Source of the DNA: Virgisporangium aurantiacum
Lineage (GTDB): Bacteria; Actinomycetota; Actinomycetes; Mycobacteriales; Micromonosporaceae
Reading direction: 5' to 3'
Assembly: GCF_016863635.1 (NCBI RefSeq)
Contig: NZ_BOPG01000032.1
Span: 62,001-126,000, forward strand
Length of the DNA stretch: 64,000 nucleotides
The position numbers and the translations under genes are program-made. Positions within the stretch are counted from its first letter, which is position 1. Each line of letters opens with the position of its first letter. Under the pieces are notes generated by a model. That model saw nothing but the letters and a program-made list of their open reading frames with translations. It had not been told where the DNA came from and did no database searches. Shown here piece after piece: positions 41,915-49,580 of the stretch.

Positions 41915-43384
41915 ATGACCCGGACCGACGACGACGTCGCTCTCGACGCGGCGCTGGATCCGCTGGTCCTGGCGGTGGACATCGGGTCCACCGCCACCCG
42001 GGGCGGTGTGCACGACGCGTCGGGCCGGCGGGTCCACGGCCTGCAGCACAAGGTGCCGCACGCGTTCACGGTAGCGCCCGACGGCAGTTCGGTCATCGAT
42101 CCCGATCAGATCACTTCGGAGGTCGAGCAGGTCCTCGACGCGGTGACCGGCGACCGCCGGCTGAACACCCGCATCGCCGGCGTCGCGATGGACACCTTCG
42201 CCGCCTCGCTGATCGCGGTCGACGCGGCCGGACGCGCGCTCACCCCGTGCCTGACCTACGCCGACTCGCGCAGTGCCGAGGCGGTCACCGCGCTGCGCGC
42301 GGAACTCGACGAGCACGCGGTGCAGCAACGCACCGGCACCCGCCTGCACACCAGCTACCACACCCCGCGGCTGCGCTGGCTCGCGGCCGCCCAACCGCGG
42401 ATCTTCGCCGCGGCGGCGGGCTGGTGGTCGCTGGGGGAGTACGTCCTGGCCCGGCTGGTCGGGCACCCGCTCGCCGGCACGTCGACGGTGGCGTGGACCG
42501 GCCTGCTCGACCGCCGCACCGGCGAGCTCGACGCCGAACTGCTGGCCGCCGCGGGCGTCCGCGCCGAGCAGTTCTCCCCGCCGCGGGACCTTCCGGACCC
42601 GGCGTCGGCGCACCGGCCCGGCCTGGACCGGGCCGTGTGGTTCCCGGCCATCACCGACGGCTTCGCCAGCAACGTCGGGTCCGGGGCGACCGACGCCACG
42701 GTGCTCACCGCGGCGACGGCCACCAGCGGCGCGCTGCGGGTGCTGCTCGACGGTCCGGCCGACCCGCTGCCGTTCGGGCTGTGGAACTACCGGGTCGACG
42801 CGCGCCGCACGCTGCTCGGTGGGGCGATCAACGACGTCGGTCGCGCCGTCAGCTGGGCAATGAGCACGCTGCGCCTGAGCCCGGACCTCGCGGCCGTCCT
42901 CACCGCGCCGCCGAGCGACGCCACGCCGCTCGTGCTGCCGTACCTCACCGGTGAACGGGCGCCGGGCTGGGTCGGCGGGGCGCGTGCCGTGCTCGGCGGG
43001 GTGTCCGCAGCCACCGACGGCGACGCCCTGTTCCGCGGGATCGTCGAGGGCGTGGCCATGACGTACGCGCGCGTCGCCGACGAGCTGCGCCCAGCGGCCC
43101 CGCGGGTCGTGGAGGTCGCGGCGGCGGGCCGGGTCAGCAACGACCGGCCCGAGTGGCTCCAGATCCTCGCCGACGTCCTCGGACGACCCGTCACGCACGT
43201 GACCCGCCGGCGCGCCACGCAGCGCGGCACGGCGCTGCTCGCGCTCGACCTGCTGGCCCCGGACGTCCCGCGGGCGTCCCGCACCACCGGTGTGACGTAC
43301 GAGCCGCGACCCGCGTACGTCGACCACTACGCGGACCGGCGGGCCCGGTTCGCCGAGATCTACGACGCACTCGTGCGCGGCTGA
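41915..43384 (+). CDS. FGGY-family carbohydrate kinase (gluconokinase-like)
   Basis: 489 residues. The N-terminal ASKHA domain reads LVLAVDIGSTATRGGVHDAS, with VAMDTFAASLIAVDAAGRAL and PCLTYADSRS. The C-terminal half has LPYLTGERAPGW, the FGGY signature region, and the late adenosine-binding motif VEVAAAGRVSNDRPEWLQIL. Phosphorylates a sugar or sugar acid using ATP. The substrate is not certain; TGERAPGW resembles gluconate and xylulose kinases. A 26-bp gap separates it from the radical SAM gene, so co-transcription is likely. Confidence 0.87.
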   Translation: MTRTDDDVALDAALDPLVLAVDIGSTATRGGVHDASGRRVHGLQHKVPHAFTVAPDGSSVIDPDQITSEVEQVLDAVTGDRRLNTRIAGVAMDTFAASLIAVDAAGRALTPCLTYADSRSAEAVTALRAELDEHAVQQRTGTRLHTSYHTPRLRWLAAAQPRIFAAAAGWWSLGEYVLARLVGHPLAGTSTVAWTGLLDRRTGELDAELLAAAGVRAEQFSPPRDLPDPASAHRPGLDRAVWFPAITDGFASNVGSGATDATVLTAATATSGALRVLLDGPADPLPFGLWNYRVDARRTLLGGAINDVGRAVSWAMSTLRLSPDLAAVLTAPPSDATPLVLPYLTGERAPGWVGGARAVLGGVSAATDGDALFRGIVEGVAMTYARVADELRPAAPRVVEVAAAGRVSNDRPEWLQILADVLGRPVTHVTRRRATQRGTALLALDLLAPDVPRASRTTGVTYEPRPAYVDHYADRRARFAEIYDALVRG

Positions 43385-43410
43385 ACACCGCCCGGCCTAT
43401 CGTGGGGCGG

Positions 43411-44721
43411 GTGAGCACGCGTACCGACCTCGTTGAGAGCCTGATGAGCCGTTTCCCGGACGTGCCGAGGGAAGCCGTCATCAAGGAGGATCTCCTGCGC
43501 GGCGGCCTGGCCTTCGACGACTCGGCGCTGTCCGATCCGGAGGGCGGCGACGTCAAGCCCAAGTCCTACTTCATCTTCTCGTTCGACCACCGGACGCTGC
43601 CCGAGCTGGGCACCGCCGCGCTGCGCCGGCCGCCGGAGGAGATCGTGCTCACGGGCGGACCGTACGACCTGCGCCGCACCGTGGTCTCGGTCCGCACGAA
43701 CCCCGACTCCCCGTACCGGGTGGGGACGGACGACGACGGCCGCATGCGCCTCCACCTCGACGGCCGTCCGATCGCCGACGTGGGGCTGCCGCCGATGCCG
43801 AACTACTACCGGCACACGCTGGCCAACGGGAAATCGGTCATGGAGGTCGCACCGACCATCCAGTGGGGTTACCTGATCTACCTGACCGTGTTCCGGGTCT
43901 GCCAGTACTTCGGCGCCAAGGAGGAGTGCCAGTACTGCGACATCAACCACAACTGGCGCCAGCACAAGGCCGCCGGCCGCCCGTACACGGGCGTCAAGCC
44001 GGTGGACGAGATCCTGGAGGCGCTGGCGATCATCGACAAGCACGACGTCGAGAAGACCTCGACGGCGTACACCCTGACCGGCGGCAGCGTCACCTCACAC
44101 GTGGGCGGCAAGACCGAGGCCGACTTCTACGGCCAGTACGCGCAGGCGATCGAGGAGCGCTTCCCCGGCCGGTGGATCGGCAAGGTGGTCGCCCAGGCGC
44201 TGCCCCGGGCCGACGTGCAGCGCTTCAAGGACTACGGCATCCAGATCTACCACCCCAACTACGAGGTGTGGGACAAGCGGCTGTTCGAGCTCTACTGCCC
44301 GGGCAAGGAACGCTACGTCGGCCGGGAGGAGTGGCACCGCCGCATCCTCGACTCGGCCGAGGTGTTCGGCCCGCGCAACGTCATCCCGAACTTCGTGGCG
44401 GGCGTCGAGATGGCCGCCCCGGACGGCTTCACAACCGTCGACGCGGCGATCGACTCGACCGCCGAGGGGCTGCAGTACTTCATGTCGCGCGGCATCACCC
44501 CGCGCTTCACCACCTGGTGTCCCGAACCCACCACGCCGCTCGGCAAGGCCAACCCCCAGGGCGCGCCGCTCGAGTACCACGTGCGGCTCCTGCAGACCTA
44601 CCGGGCGATCATGGAGGCCAACGGTCTCACCAGCCCGCCGGGCTACGGCCCACCCGGACCCGGCCGGGCGGTCTTCTCGGTGAGCTCGTTCATGGACAGC
44701 CTTCCGGCCACGACCCCGTAG
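43411..44721 (+). CDS. Radical SAM protein with unusual CX8CX2C motif
   Basis: 436 residues from GTG 43411. The cluster motif lies in FRVCQYFGAKEECQYCDINH: three Cys spaced C-x8-C-x2-C rather than the classic C-x3-C-x2-C. Further radical SAM features are the TLTGGSVTSHVGGKTEADFY (GGxxP-like) segment, VVAQALPRADVQRFKDYGIQ plus IYHPNYEVWD, and VIPNFVAGVEMAAPDG. It probably binds a 4Fe-4S cluster and SAM. No SPASM or B12 domain, and no known natural-product partner. Function unknown. Confidence 0.83.
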   Translation: MSTRTDLVESLMSRFPDVPREAVIKEDLLRGGLAFDDSALSDPEGGDVKPKSYFIFSFDHRTLPELGTAALRRPPEEIVLTGGPYDLRRTVVSVRTNPDSPYRVGTDDDGRMRLHLDGRPIADVGLPPMPNYYRHTLANGKSVMEVAPTIQWGYLIYLTVFRVCQYFGAKEECQYCDINHNWRQHKAAGRPYTGVKPVDEILEALAIIDKHDVEKTSTAYTLTGGSVTSHVGGKTEADFYGQYAQAIEERFPGRWIGKVVAQALPRADVQRFKDYGIQIYHPNYEVWDKRLFELYCPGKERYVGREEWHRRILDSAEVFGPRNVIPNFVAGVEMAAPDGFTTVDAAIDSTAEGLQYFMSRGITPRFTTWCPEPTTPLGKANPQGAPLEYHVRLLQTYRAIMEANGLTSPPGYGPPGPGRAVFSVSSFMDSLPATTP

Positions 44722-44744
44722 CCGCGACTGACTAGATTGGCGCG

Positions 44745-45887
44745 ATGACCGCCATCGAGGACCTGATCCAGCAACGCCGCCCGGGGCCGGCGGTGCCCGG
44801 CCGGATCGGTCGCCATGACGTGCTGGTCGAGGCGACCGGGTTCGGCACGAGCGTCTACGAGATCCGGGGTGGACGGGTGCTCACGCTGCGTGCCAACCAG
44901 GGTTACCGCGAGGACGTCGCCGCCGCGCTGCTCGACGCGGTCGACGACCTGGCGGACGCCGACGACCTCGGCTCGACGGTGTGGGTGCGCCCGCTCGACG
45001 TCCCGGACTTCGCGTTGGACCGGGCCGTGCTGCTCGGCCCCGGGTACACCGACTTCTTCGACCGCACGCCGCTGGCCGACCGCGGCCTCCAGGTGATCCC
45101 GGTGCACCGGTCCGAGGTGGTCGAGGGCGAGGAGTACGAGTCCTTCTGGCCCGGGGTCATCGGCAAGAACCTGGGCATCCGCCACCACGACTGGACCCGC
45201 GCGCCGGCGCCGCGGGCCGACGTGCGGCGGCTGGACTCGGGCGCCGGCGGCCTGTACCGGCACAACCGCCGCAGCCGCCGGAGCGCGAAGCCCGCGCTCG
45301 TCAAGGCGGAGTCGGTGCTGAGGCGCGACCTTCCCGGCCTGCTGTCCGGTGTCGAGGTGTCGGCCATGGACGTGCGCGGCCACGACCTGCGGCTGCGCCG
45401 CGAGTGGGACCGGCTGCGCGGCACCCTCCTCCTGTCGGGCGCGACGGAGGCCGTCGAGGTGGACATCCCCCGGCACGCCGCCCCGGACGTCTTCGGCCCG
45501 CTCTTCGGCGGCGCCGACTTCGACCCGGCCACGTTGACGGCGGCCGCCGCCGGCCCGCCCGAGGAGATGCTCGAGATGCGGGTCAACGACGCGGGGCGCC
45601 GCCGGCACGACAACGAGGACCACCCCGCGACCCTGGACGAATGCCTGCGCTGGCTGCGGGCGCTCGGCCACGTCGACGGCAACTTCCTCGTGTTCGCGGG
45701 CCGGTCCGGCGGCATCGTGCAGATGATGTGGCAGGACGGGCCGGACGGGCCGCGGCTCTGGCTGGAGACGCCCAATCCGTCCCGGGGCCGCCACGTCACC
45801 CTCGACGAGGCCGAACGGATGATCACGATCCTCGCCCGTACCGACCGGGTCGCCGTCGACGACCTCGGCGATCTCGAGACCGTCTAG
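44745..45887 (+). CDS. Uncharacterised protein encoded after the radical SAM gene
   Basis: 380 residues, no TM or signal peptide. N-terminal half: FGTSVYEIRGGRVLTLRANQ and LQVIPVHRSEVVEGEEYESF then WPGVIGKN. A very basic centre (YRHNRRSRRSAKPALVKAES) follows. C-terminal segment: NFLVFAGRSGGIVQMMWQDG, LWLETPNPSRGRHVTLDEAE. It starts 23 bp after the radical SAM stop, so likely one transcript. I do not recognise the family. The C-terminal part faintly recalls immunity-protein-like folds, not enough to claim. Confidence 0.7.
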   Translation: MTAIEDLIQQRRPGPAVPGRIGRHDVLVEATGFGTSVYEIRGGRVLTLRANQGYREDVAAALLDAVDDLADADDLGSTVWVRPLDVPDFALDRAVLLGPGYTDFFDRTPLADRGLQVIPVHRSEVVEGEEYESFWPGVIGKNLGIRHHDWTRAPAPRADVRRLDSGAGGLYRHNRRSRRSAKPALVKAESVLRRDLPGLLSGVEVSAMDVRGHDLRLRREWDRLRGTLLLSGATEAVEVDIPRHAAPDVFGPLFGGADFDPATLTAAAAGPPEEMLEMRVNDAGRRRHDNEDHPATLDECLRWLRALGHVDGNFLVFAGRSGGIVQMMWQDGPDGPRLWLETPNPSRGRHVTLDEAERMITILARTDRVAVDDLGDLETV

Positions 45888-46282
45888 CCGCCCGGGCACC
45901 CGGTGCCGCCGCTCCTCGGAATGCACTGCGTGACGCGGGGCGCCGGCTCCTGATCGGTGGGCACGTCGCCGATCAGCGGTGCCGTGGTGGCACCGGCCGC
46001 GATCGACACCACCAGGTAGATCGACACCATGCCCACCAGGGCGCCGACGAAGTGCCGGATCCAGTACCCGTCGCGGGCCGACCGGGCGAGCACCAGGCCG
46101 GCGACCGGCAGCACCAGGTTCAGCACCAACGCCGCCACCAGGAACCTGTCGGTGGTCGCCCCGAAGGCTTCGGCCGCCGCGGACGTCGGTAGGTGCGGCG
46201 ACGACATGCGTCGAAGCAGCCCGACGACGAGCAGGAACGGCACACCGTAGAGCCAGCCGAAGAACACTGCTGCACGCGTCAC
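45884..46282 (-). CDS. Small membrane protein
   Basis: 132 residues from GTG 46282. Three or four hydrophobic segments (AAVFFGWLYGVPFLLVVGLL; FLVAALVLNLVLPVAGLVLA; FVGALVGMVSIYLVVSIAAG) and a C-terminal tail with Cys in TQCIPRSGGTGCPGG. The start overlaps the upstream gene's stop (GTGA), so the two are coupled. No family recognised. Could be a pair of integral membrane subunits. Confidence 0.7.
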   Translation of the reverse strand: MTRAAVFFGWLYGVPFLLVVGLLRRMSSPHLPTSAAAEAFGATTDRFLVAALVLNLVLPVAGLVLARSARDGYWIRHFVGALVGMVSIYLVVSIAAGATTAPLIGDVPTDQEPAPRVTQCIPRSGGTGCPGG

Positions 46283-46644
46283 CGGAAACCCTGCCCGGCC
46301 GCGACCAGCGCGGCCACCCCGACCACGCCGCACAACGCCGACACGGTGCCGGTGACGACCGGCCAGCGGACAACCCGGGCCAGCAGCGCGGCGACCGCCA
46401 CCGTGACGACCGCGGCGCCGAGCAGCACCGGCAACCCGACGAAGATCATGAACAGGCCGACCTGCTCGACCGGGCTCAGGCAGCTGAACATCGCCGAGCA
46501 GTCCCGGCCCGGCGCGACCGGCAGGCCCGACCAGGCCACGAGGACCGCGGCCGGCACCACGACATACCAGCCCAGCGCGACCAGCAGGCTGGACCGGAAC
46601 ACCGCACCGTGCGACGCCCGACGCGGCGTACCACCATCATTCAT
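46279..46644 (-). CDS. Small membrane protein
   Basis: 121 residues from ATG 46644. Hydrophobic segments LLVALGWYVVVPAAVLVAWS, VGLFMIFVGLPVLLGAAVVT and a C-terminal ALCGVVGVAALVAAGQ. A short extracellular loop has two Cys (RDCSAMFSC) that could form a disulfide. Coupled (GTGA) to the following membrane gene. Function unknown. The 112-bp gap to the next gene holds the TTCTATAC element. Confidence 0.7.
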   Translation of the reverse strand: MNDGGTPRRASHGAVFRSSLLVALGWYVVVPAAVLVAWSGLPVAPGRDCSAMFSCLSPVEQVGLFMIFVGLPVLLGAAVVTVAVAALLARVVRWPVVTGTVSALCGVVGVAALVAAGQGFR

Positions 46645-46738
46645 GCCCCGAATCTCGCAGGGCCGACGGCTCCCGCCTATCCGCCTTCGTACTCATCCGG
46701 CCTGGGTAGCAGCCGCTTCCTGAGACCGCGTGACACGC

Positions 46739-46746
46739 TTCTATAC
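46739..46746 (+). promoter_or_regulatory. TTCTATAC promoter-like element before Hsp70-WD40 gene
   Basis: TATACG sits 9 nt before the chosen GTG (46757), the right spacing for a -10 box of a leaderless or nearly leaderless transcript. Supports the GTG 46757 start over GTG 46730. Matches the elements at 17673 and 52844. Confidence 0.45.
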
Positions 46747-46756
46747 GCTCTGCCGG

Positions 46757-49033
46757 GTGGGCAGCGGGTACACGCTCGGAGTCGACTTCGGCACGTCCAA
46801 CACCGTCGCCGCGGTCGTCGACCCGGACGGCCGGGTACGGCACCTGCTGTTCGACGCGTCGCCGCTGCTCGCCTCCGGGGTGCTCGTCGATGCCGGGACG
46901 GTGCTGACCGGCTCCGACGCCGCGCAGGGGATGGTGTCCCGGCCGGCCGCGTTCGAACCGCACCCGAAACGGCGGGTCGGCGAGGGGACGGCCTGGCTCG
47001 GCGACCGCGAGGTCGAGGTCGCCGACCTGGTGGCCGCGGTGCTCGGTCGGGTGGCCGCGGAGGCCCGGCGGCTGACCGGCGGCCGGACCGTGCCGGCCGT
47101 GCTGACCCATCCGGCGGCGTGGAGCCGGTCGCGCCGGAGCGTCCTGGAGACGGCCGCGGACCGCGCCGGCCTGACGGTGAGCGGGCTGGTCGCCGAACCG
47201 GTCGCGGCCGCCGCGTACTACGCCGAGGTCCTCGGCCGGCGGGTGCCGCCCGGGCGCGGCCTCGTGGTGTACGACCTGGGCGCGGGCACGTTCGACGTCG
47301 CGGTCGTCCGGGTGTCGGACGACGGCTACGACGTGGTCGCGGCCGACGGTCTGGAGGACGTCGGCGGGCTCGACCTCGACGCGGCCCTCGTCGCCATCGC
47401 CCGTGGCCTGACCGCCCGCGACCAGACCACCGGGCCGGCCTGGGACCGGCTGGACACTCCGGGAACCGTCGAGGACCGGCTGGCCCGGCAGGCGTTGTGG
47501 CGCGACGCCCGGGCGGCCAAGGAGCAGCTCTCCCGGCACCCGACCGCGAACCTGCGGGTGCCGATCGCCGGGGCCGAGCTGCACGTGACCCGCGACGAGT
47601 ACGAGGCGGCCGTCCGACCCCTCCTGGAGCGGACGGTCGCCCTCACCGCGGCCACCGTGCGGGCCGCCAACCTGGGTCCGGACGGCGTCGCGGCGGTCCT
47701 GCTCGTGGGCGGCGCCAGCCGGACGCCGCTCGCGGCCACCCTGCTGCACCGCGAGCTCGGGGTGGCACCGACCACGATCGACGTGCCCGAACTGGTGGTG
47801 GCCGAGGGGTCGCTCTACCTGCGGCCGGTCCCGGCACCGGATACGACCGCGGCGGACGCGTGGCCACCGCTGGAGCCGGATCCCGGCCCAGCGCCGGCGC
47901 GCCCGCGGCGCCCGTCCCGTCGGTCGATGACGGCCGCCGTGCTGGCCGTCGTTCTGGCGGTGGCCGGCCTGGTGTATTTCTGGCCGTTCGGCGACGATCC
48001 CGGCGGTACGCCGAACGGCTCGCCGACGTCCACGTCGCCGTCCAGCTCCACCTCCACCGACGGCCGGGCCACCGGTGACGGAACCACCGGCTTCCCGCGC
48101 ATCGTCGCCGACGGCGGGCCGATGGAGGGCCACGGCGAGCGGGTCAGGGCCATGGCCTTCGCGCCCGACGGCAGCACCCTGGCCAGCGGCGACGCCCATG
48201 GATTCGTCCGGGTGTGGGACCTCAAGACGCACAAGTCCCGCGGCCCGGGACTGGCCGGCCACACCAACGCCGTCACGGTGGCCTTCAGCCCCGACGGCGA
48301 CACCCTGGCGACCGGCGACGGCCGGACCATCCCGGCCGACACCCGCGAGACGTCGGTGCGGCTGTGGGAGCCGCGCGAGGACTACGGCAAGGGCCCGGTG
48401 CTGGCCGTCCCGGGGCTGGCGGTGCTCAGCGTCGCGTTCAGTCCCGACAGCGCGATGCTGGCCAGCGGCGGCGCCGACGGTTCGGTCCGGCTGTGGCGCC
48501 GGCAGCCCGCGGGCGCCGTCGGAGCGGCGCTGACCGGCCACACCTCCCGGGTGCTGAGCGTCGCGTTCAGCCCGGACGGCAGGCAGGTGGCCAGCGGCGG
48601 CGAGGACGGCACGGTCCGGGTGTGGGACGTGTCGACCGGCCGCGCCGTCGGCCAGCCGCTCCGCATGGACGCCGAGGCCTTCGCCGCCATCGTGCGGTTC
48701 AGCCCGGACGGCCGCCTGCTCCTCGCCGGCGGGACCGACGGCACCCTGCGGGTCTGGGACGCCGCGACCCGCCAGCCGCTGGGCGATCTGGGTGACGGGC
48801 ACAACGACACGGTCGCCGCCATGTGGTTCAGCGCCGACAGCCGCACGGTCACCACGATCGCGGTCAACAGTTCGTTCATGATCTGGGACCTCGCGTCCCG
48901 GACCGGGGCCTACATGGCGACCGTGCCCGGCCAGCAGGAAGGCCAGCTCGACAGCGTCGCGTTCAACCGCTCGGGGGACGTCGTGGCGACCAGCCGGGGC
49001 GGCGCCGTCTTCCTGTGGAGGCTCACGCCATGA
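46757..49033 (+). CDS. Transmembrane Hsp70-like ATPase with extracytoplasmic WD40 propeller
   Basis: 758 residues. Residues 1-360 are an Hsp70/DnaK-type ATPase: LGVDFGTSNTVAAVVDPDGR (phosphate 1), LVVYDLGAGTFDVAVVRVSD (phosphate 2), VLLVGGASRTPLAATLL (adenosine). There is no peptide-binding domain. One TM follows (residues about 392-412, AAVLAVVLAVAGLVYFWPFG), then a Ser/Thr linker. Seven WD-like repeats follow (GHGERVRAMAFAPDGSTLAS; VSVAFSPD-type strands; LRVWDAATRQPL), enough for a closed propeller. Tops an operon with the lipoprotein gene (ATGA overlap). Probably an envelope sensor driven by ATP state; function unknown. Confidence 0.88.
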   Translation: MGSGYTLGVDFGTSNTVAAVVDPDGRVRHLLFDASPLLASGVLVDAGTVLTGSDAAQGMVSRPAAFEPHPKRRVGEGTAWLGDREVEVADLVAAVLGRVAAEARRLTGGRTVPAVLTHPAAWSRSRRSVLETAADRAGLTVSGLVAEPVAAAAYYAEVLGRRVPPGRGLVVYDLGAGTFDVAVVRVSDDGYDVVAADGLEDVGGLDLDAALVAIARGLTARDQTTGPAWDRLDTPGTVEDRLARQALWRDARAAKEQLSRHPTANLRVPIAGAELHVTRDEYEAAVRPLLERTVALTAATVRAANLGPDGVAAVLLVGGASRTPLAATLLHRELGVAPTTIDVPELVVAEGSLYLRPVPAPDTTAADAWPPLEPDPGPAPARPRRPSRRSMTAAVLAVVLAVAGLVYFWPFGDDPGGTPNGSPTSTSPSSSTSTDGRATGDGTTGFPRIVADGGPMEGHGERVRAMAFAPDGSTLASGDAHGFVRVWDLKTHKSRGPGLAGHTNAVTVAFSPDGDTLATGDGRTIPADTRETSVRLWEPREDYGKGPVLAVPGLAVLSVAFSPDSAMLASGGADGSVRLWRRQPAGAVGAALTGHTSRVLSVAFSPDGRQVASGGEDGTVRVWDVSTGRAVGQPLRMDAEAFAAIVRFSPDGRLLLAGGTDGTLRVWDAATRQPLGDLGDGHNDTVAAMWFSADSRTVTTIAVNSSFMIWDLASRTGAYMATVPGQQEGQLDSVAFNRSGDVVATSRGGAVFLWRLTP

Positions 49034-49572
49034 CCCGCTCCCGCGCGCACGTCCTCATCTGGTCGGTCGTGACCCTGGTGGCGCTCGCCGGGTGCGCCGG
49101 CCCGACGGCGCGCCCGGGCACCGGTCAGCAGGCCGTGCCGACGCCGGCCGTTTCACCGTCGGGTTCGCCGGCGGCCGCGTCATCGGCGAGCCCGGGCGCG
49201 CCGGGCGGTGACCAGCCGCCCAACGCCGGCGACAACTCCGCGTGGAAGCAGCGTGGCGAACTCTCGCCGGAGGATCGCCGGGCCGGCGACGAGGCGGCGG
49301 CGCGGATCACGCCGGTGCTGCAACGGTTGCGCGCCGCCCAGGAGTTCGCCCTCGACGCGACCAGGAAGGCGCTGCTCGATCTCGGTTTCCCGGCCGAGAC
49401 GGTGCTGGTCAAGCAGATCGGGGACGCCCCGTACCCGCCGCCCGGCGCGGTGTTCGCGGTGCGGGTCGGCGAACGGGCCTGTGTCATCGGCGATGTCCGA
49501 CCCTCCCGCCTGCTGGTGCAGGTCGCCGGGTCCAACCCCGAGTTCGGCTGCCTGGAACCCACCACCCACTGA
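49030..49572 (+). CDS. Lipoprotein
   Basis: 180 residues. Signal peptide with lipobox LVALAGC (modified Cys at about residue 22), then a Pro/Ser/Ala-rich spacer and a C-terminal region RITPVLQRLRAAQEFALDAT, LVKQIGDAPYPPPGAVFAVR and ACVIGDVRPSRLLVQVAGSN. Two further Cys near the end (ACVIG, FGCLE) may pair. Start overlaps the Hsp70-WD40 stop (ATGA), so it is likely a functional partner on the outer face. Family unknown. Confidence 0.82.
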   Translation: MTRSRAHVLIWSVVTLVALAGCAGPTARPGTGQQAVPTPAVSPSGSPAAASSASPGAPGGDQPPNAGDNSAWKQRGELSPEDRRAGDEAAARITPVLQRLRAAQEFALDATRKALLDLGFPAETVLVKQIGDAPYPPPGAVFAVRVGERACVIGDVRPSRLLVQVAGSNPEFGCLEPTTH

Positions 49573-49580
49573 CGCCGGCG

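Noticed and set aside
46730..46756. GTG 46730 as start of the Hsp70-WD40 gene
   Set aside because: It would place the likely -10 box inside the coding sequence and adds residues not matching Hsp70 starts.
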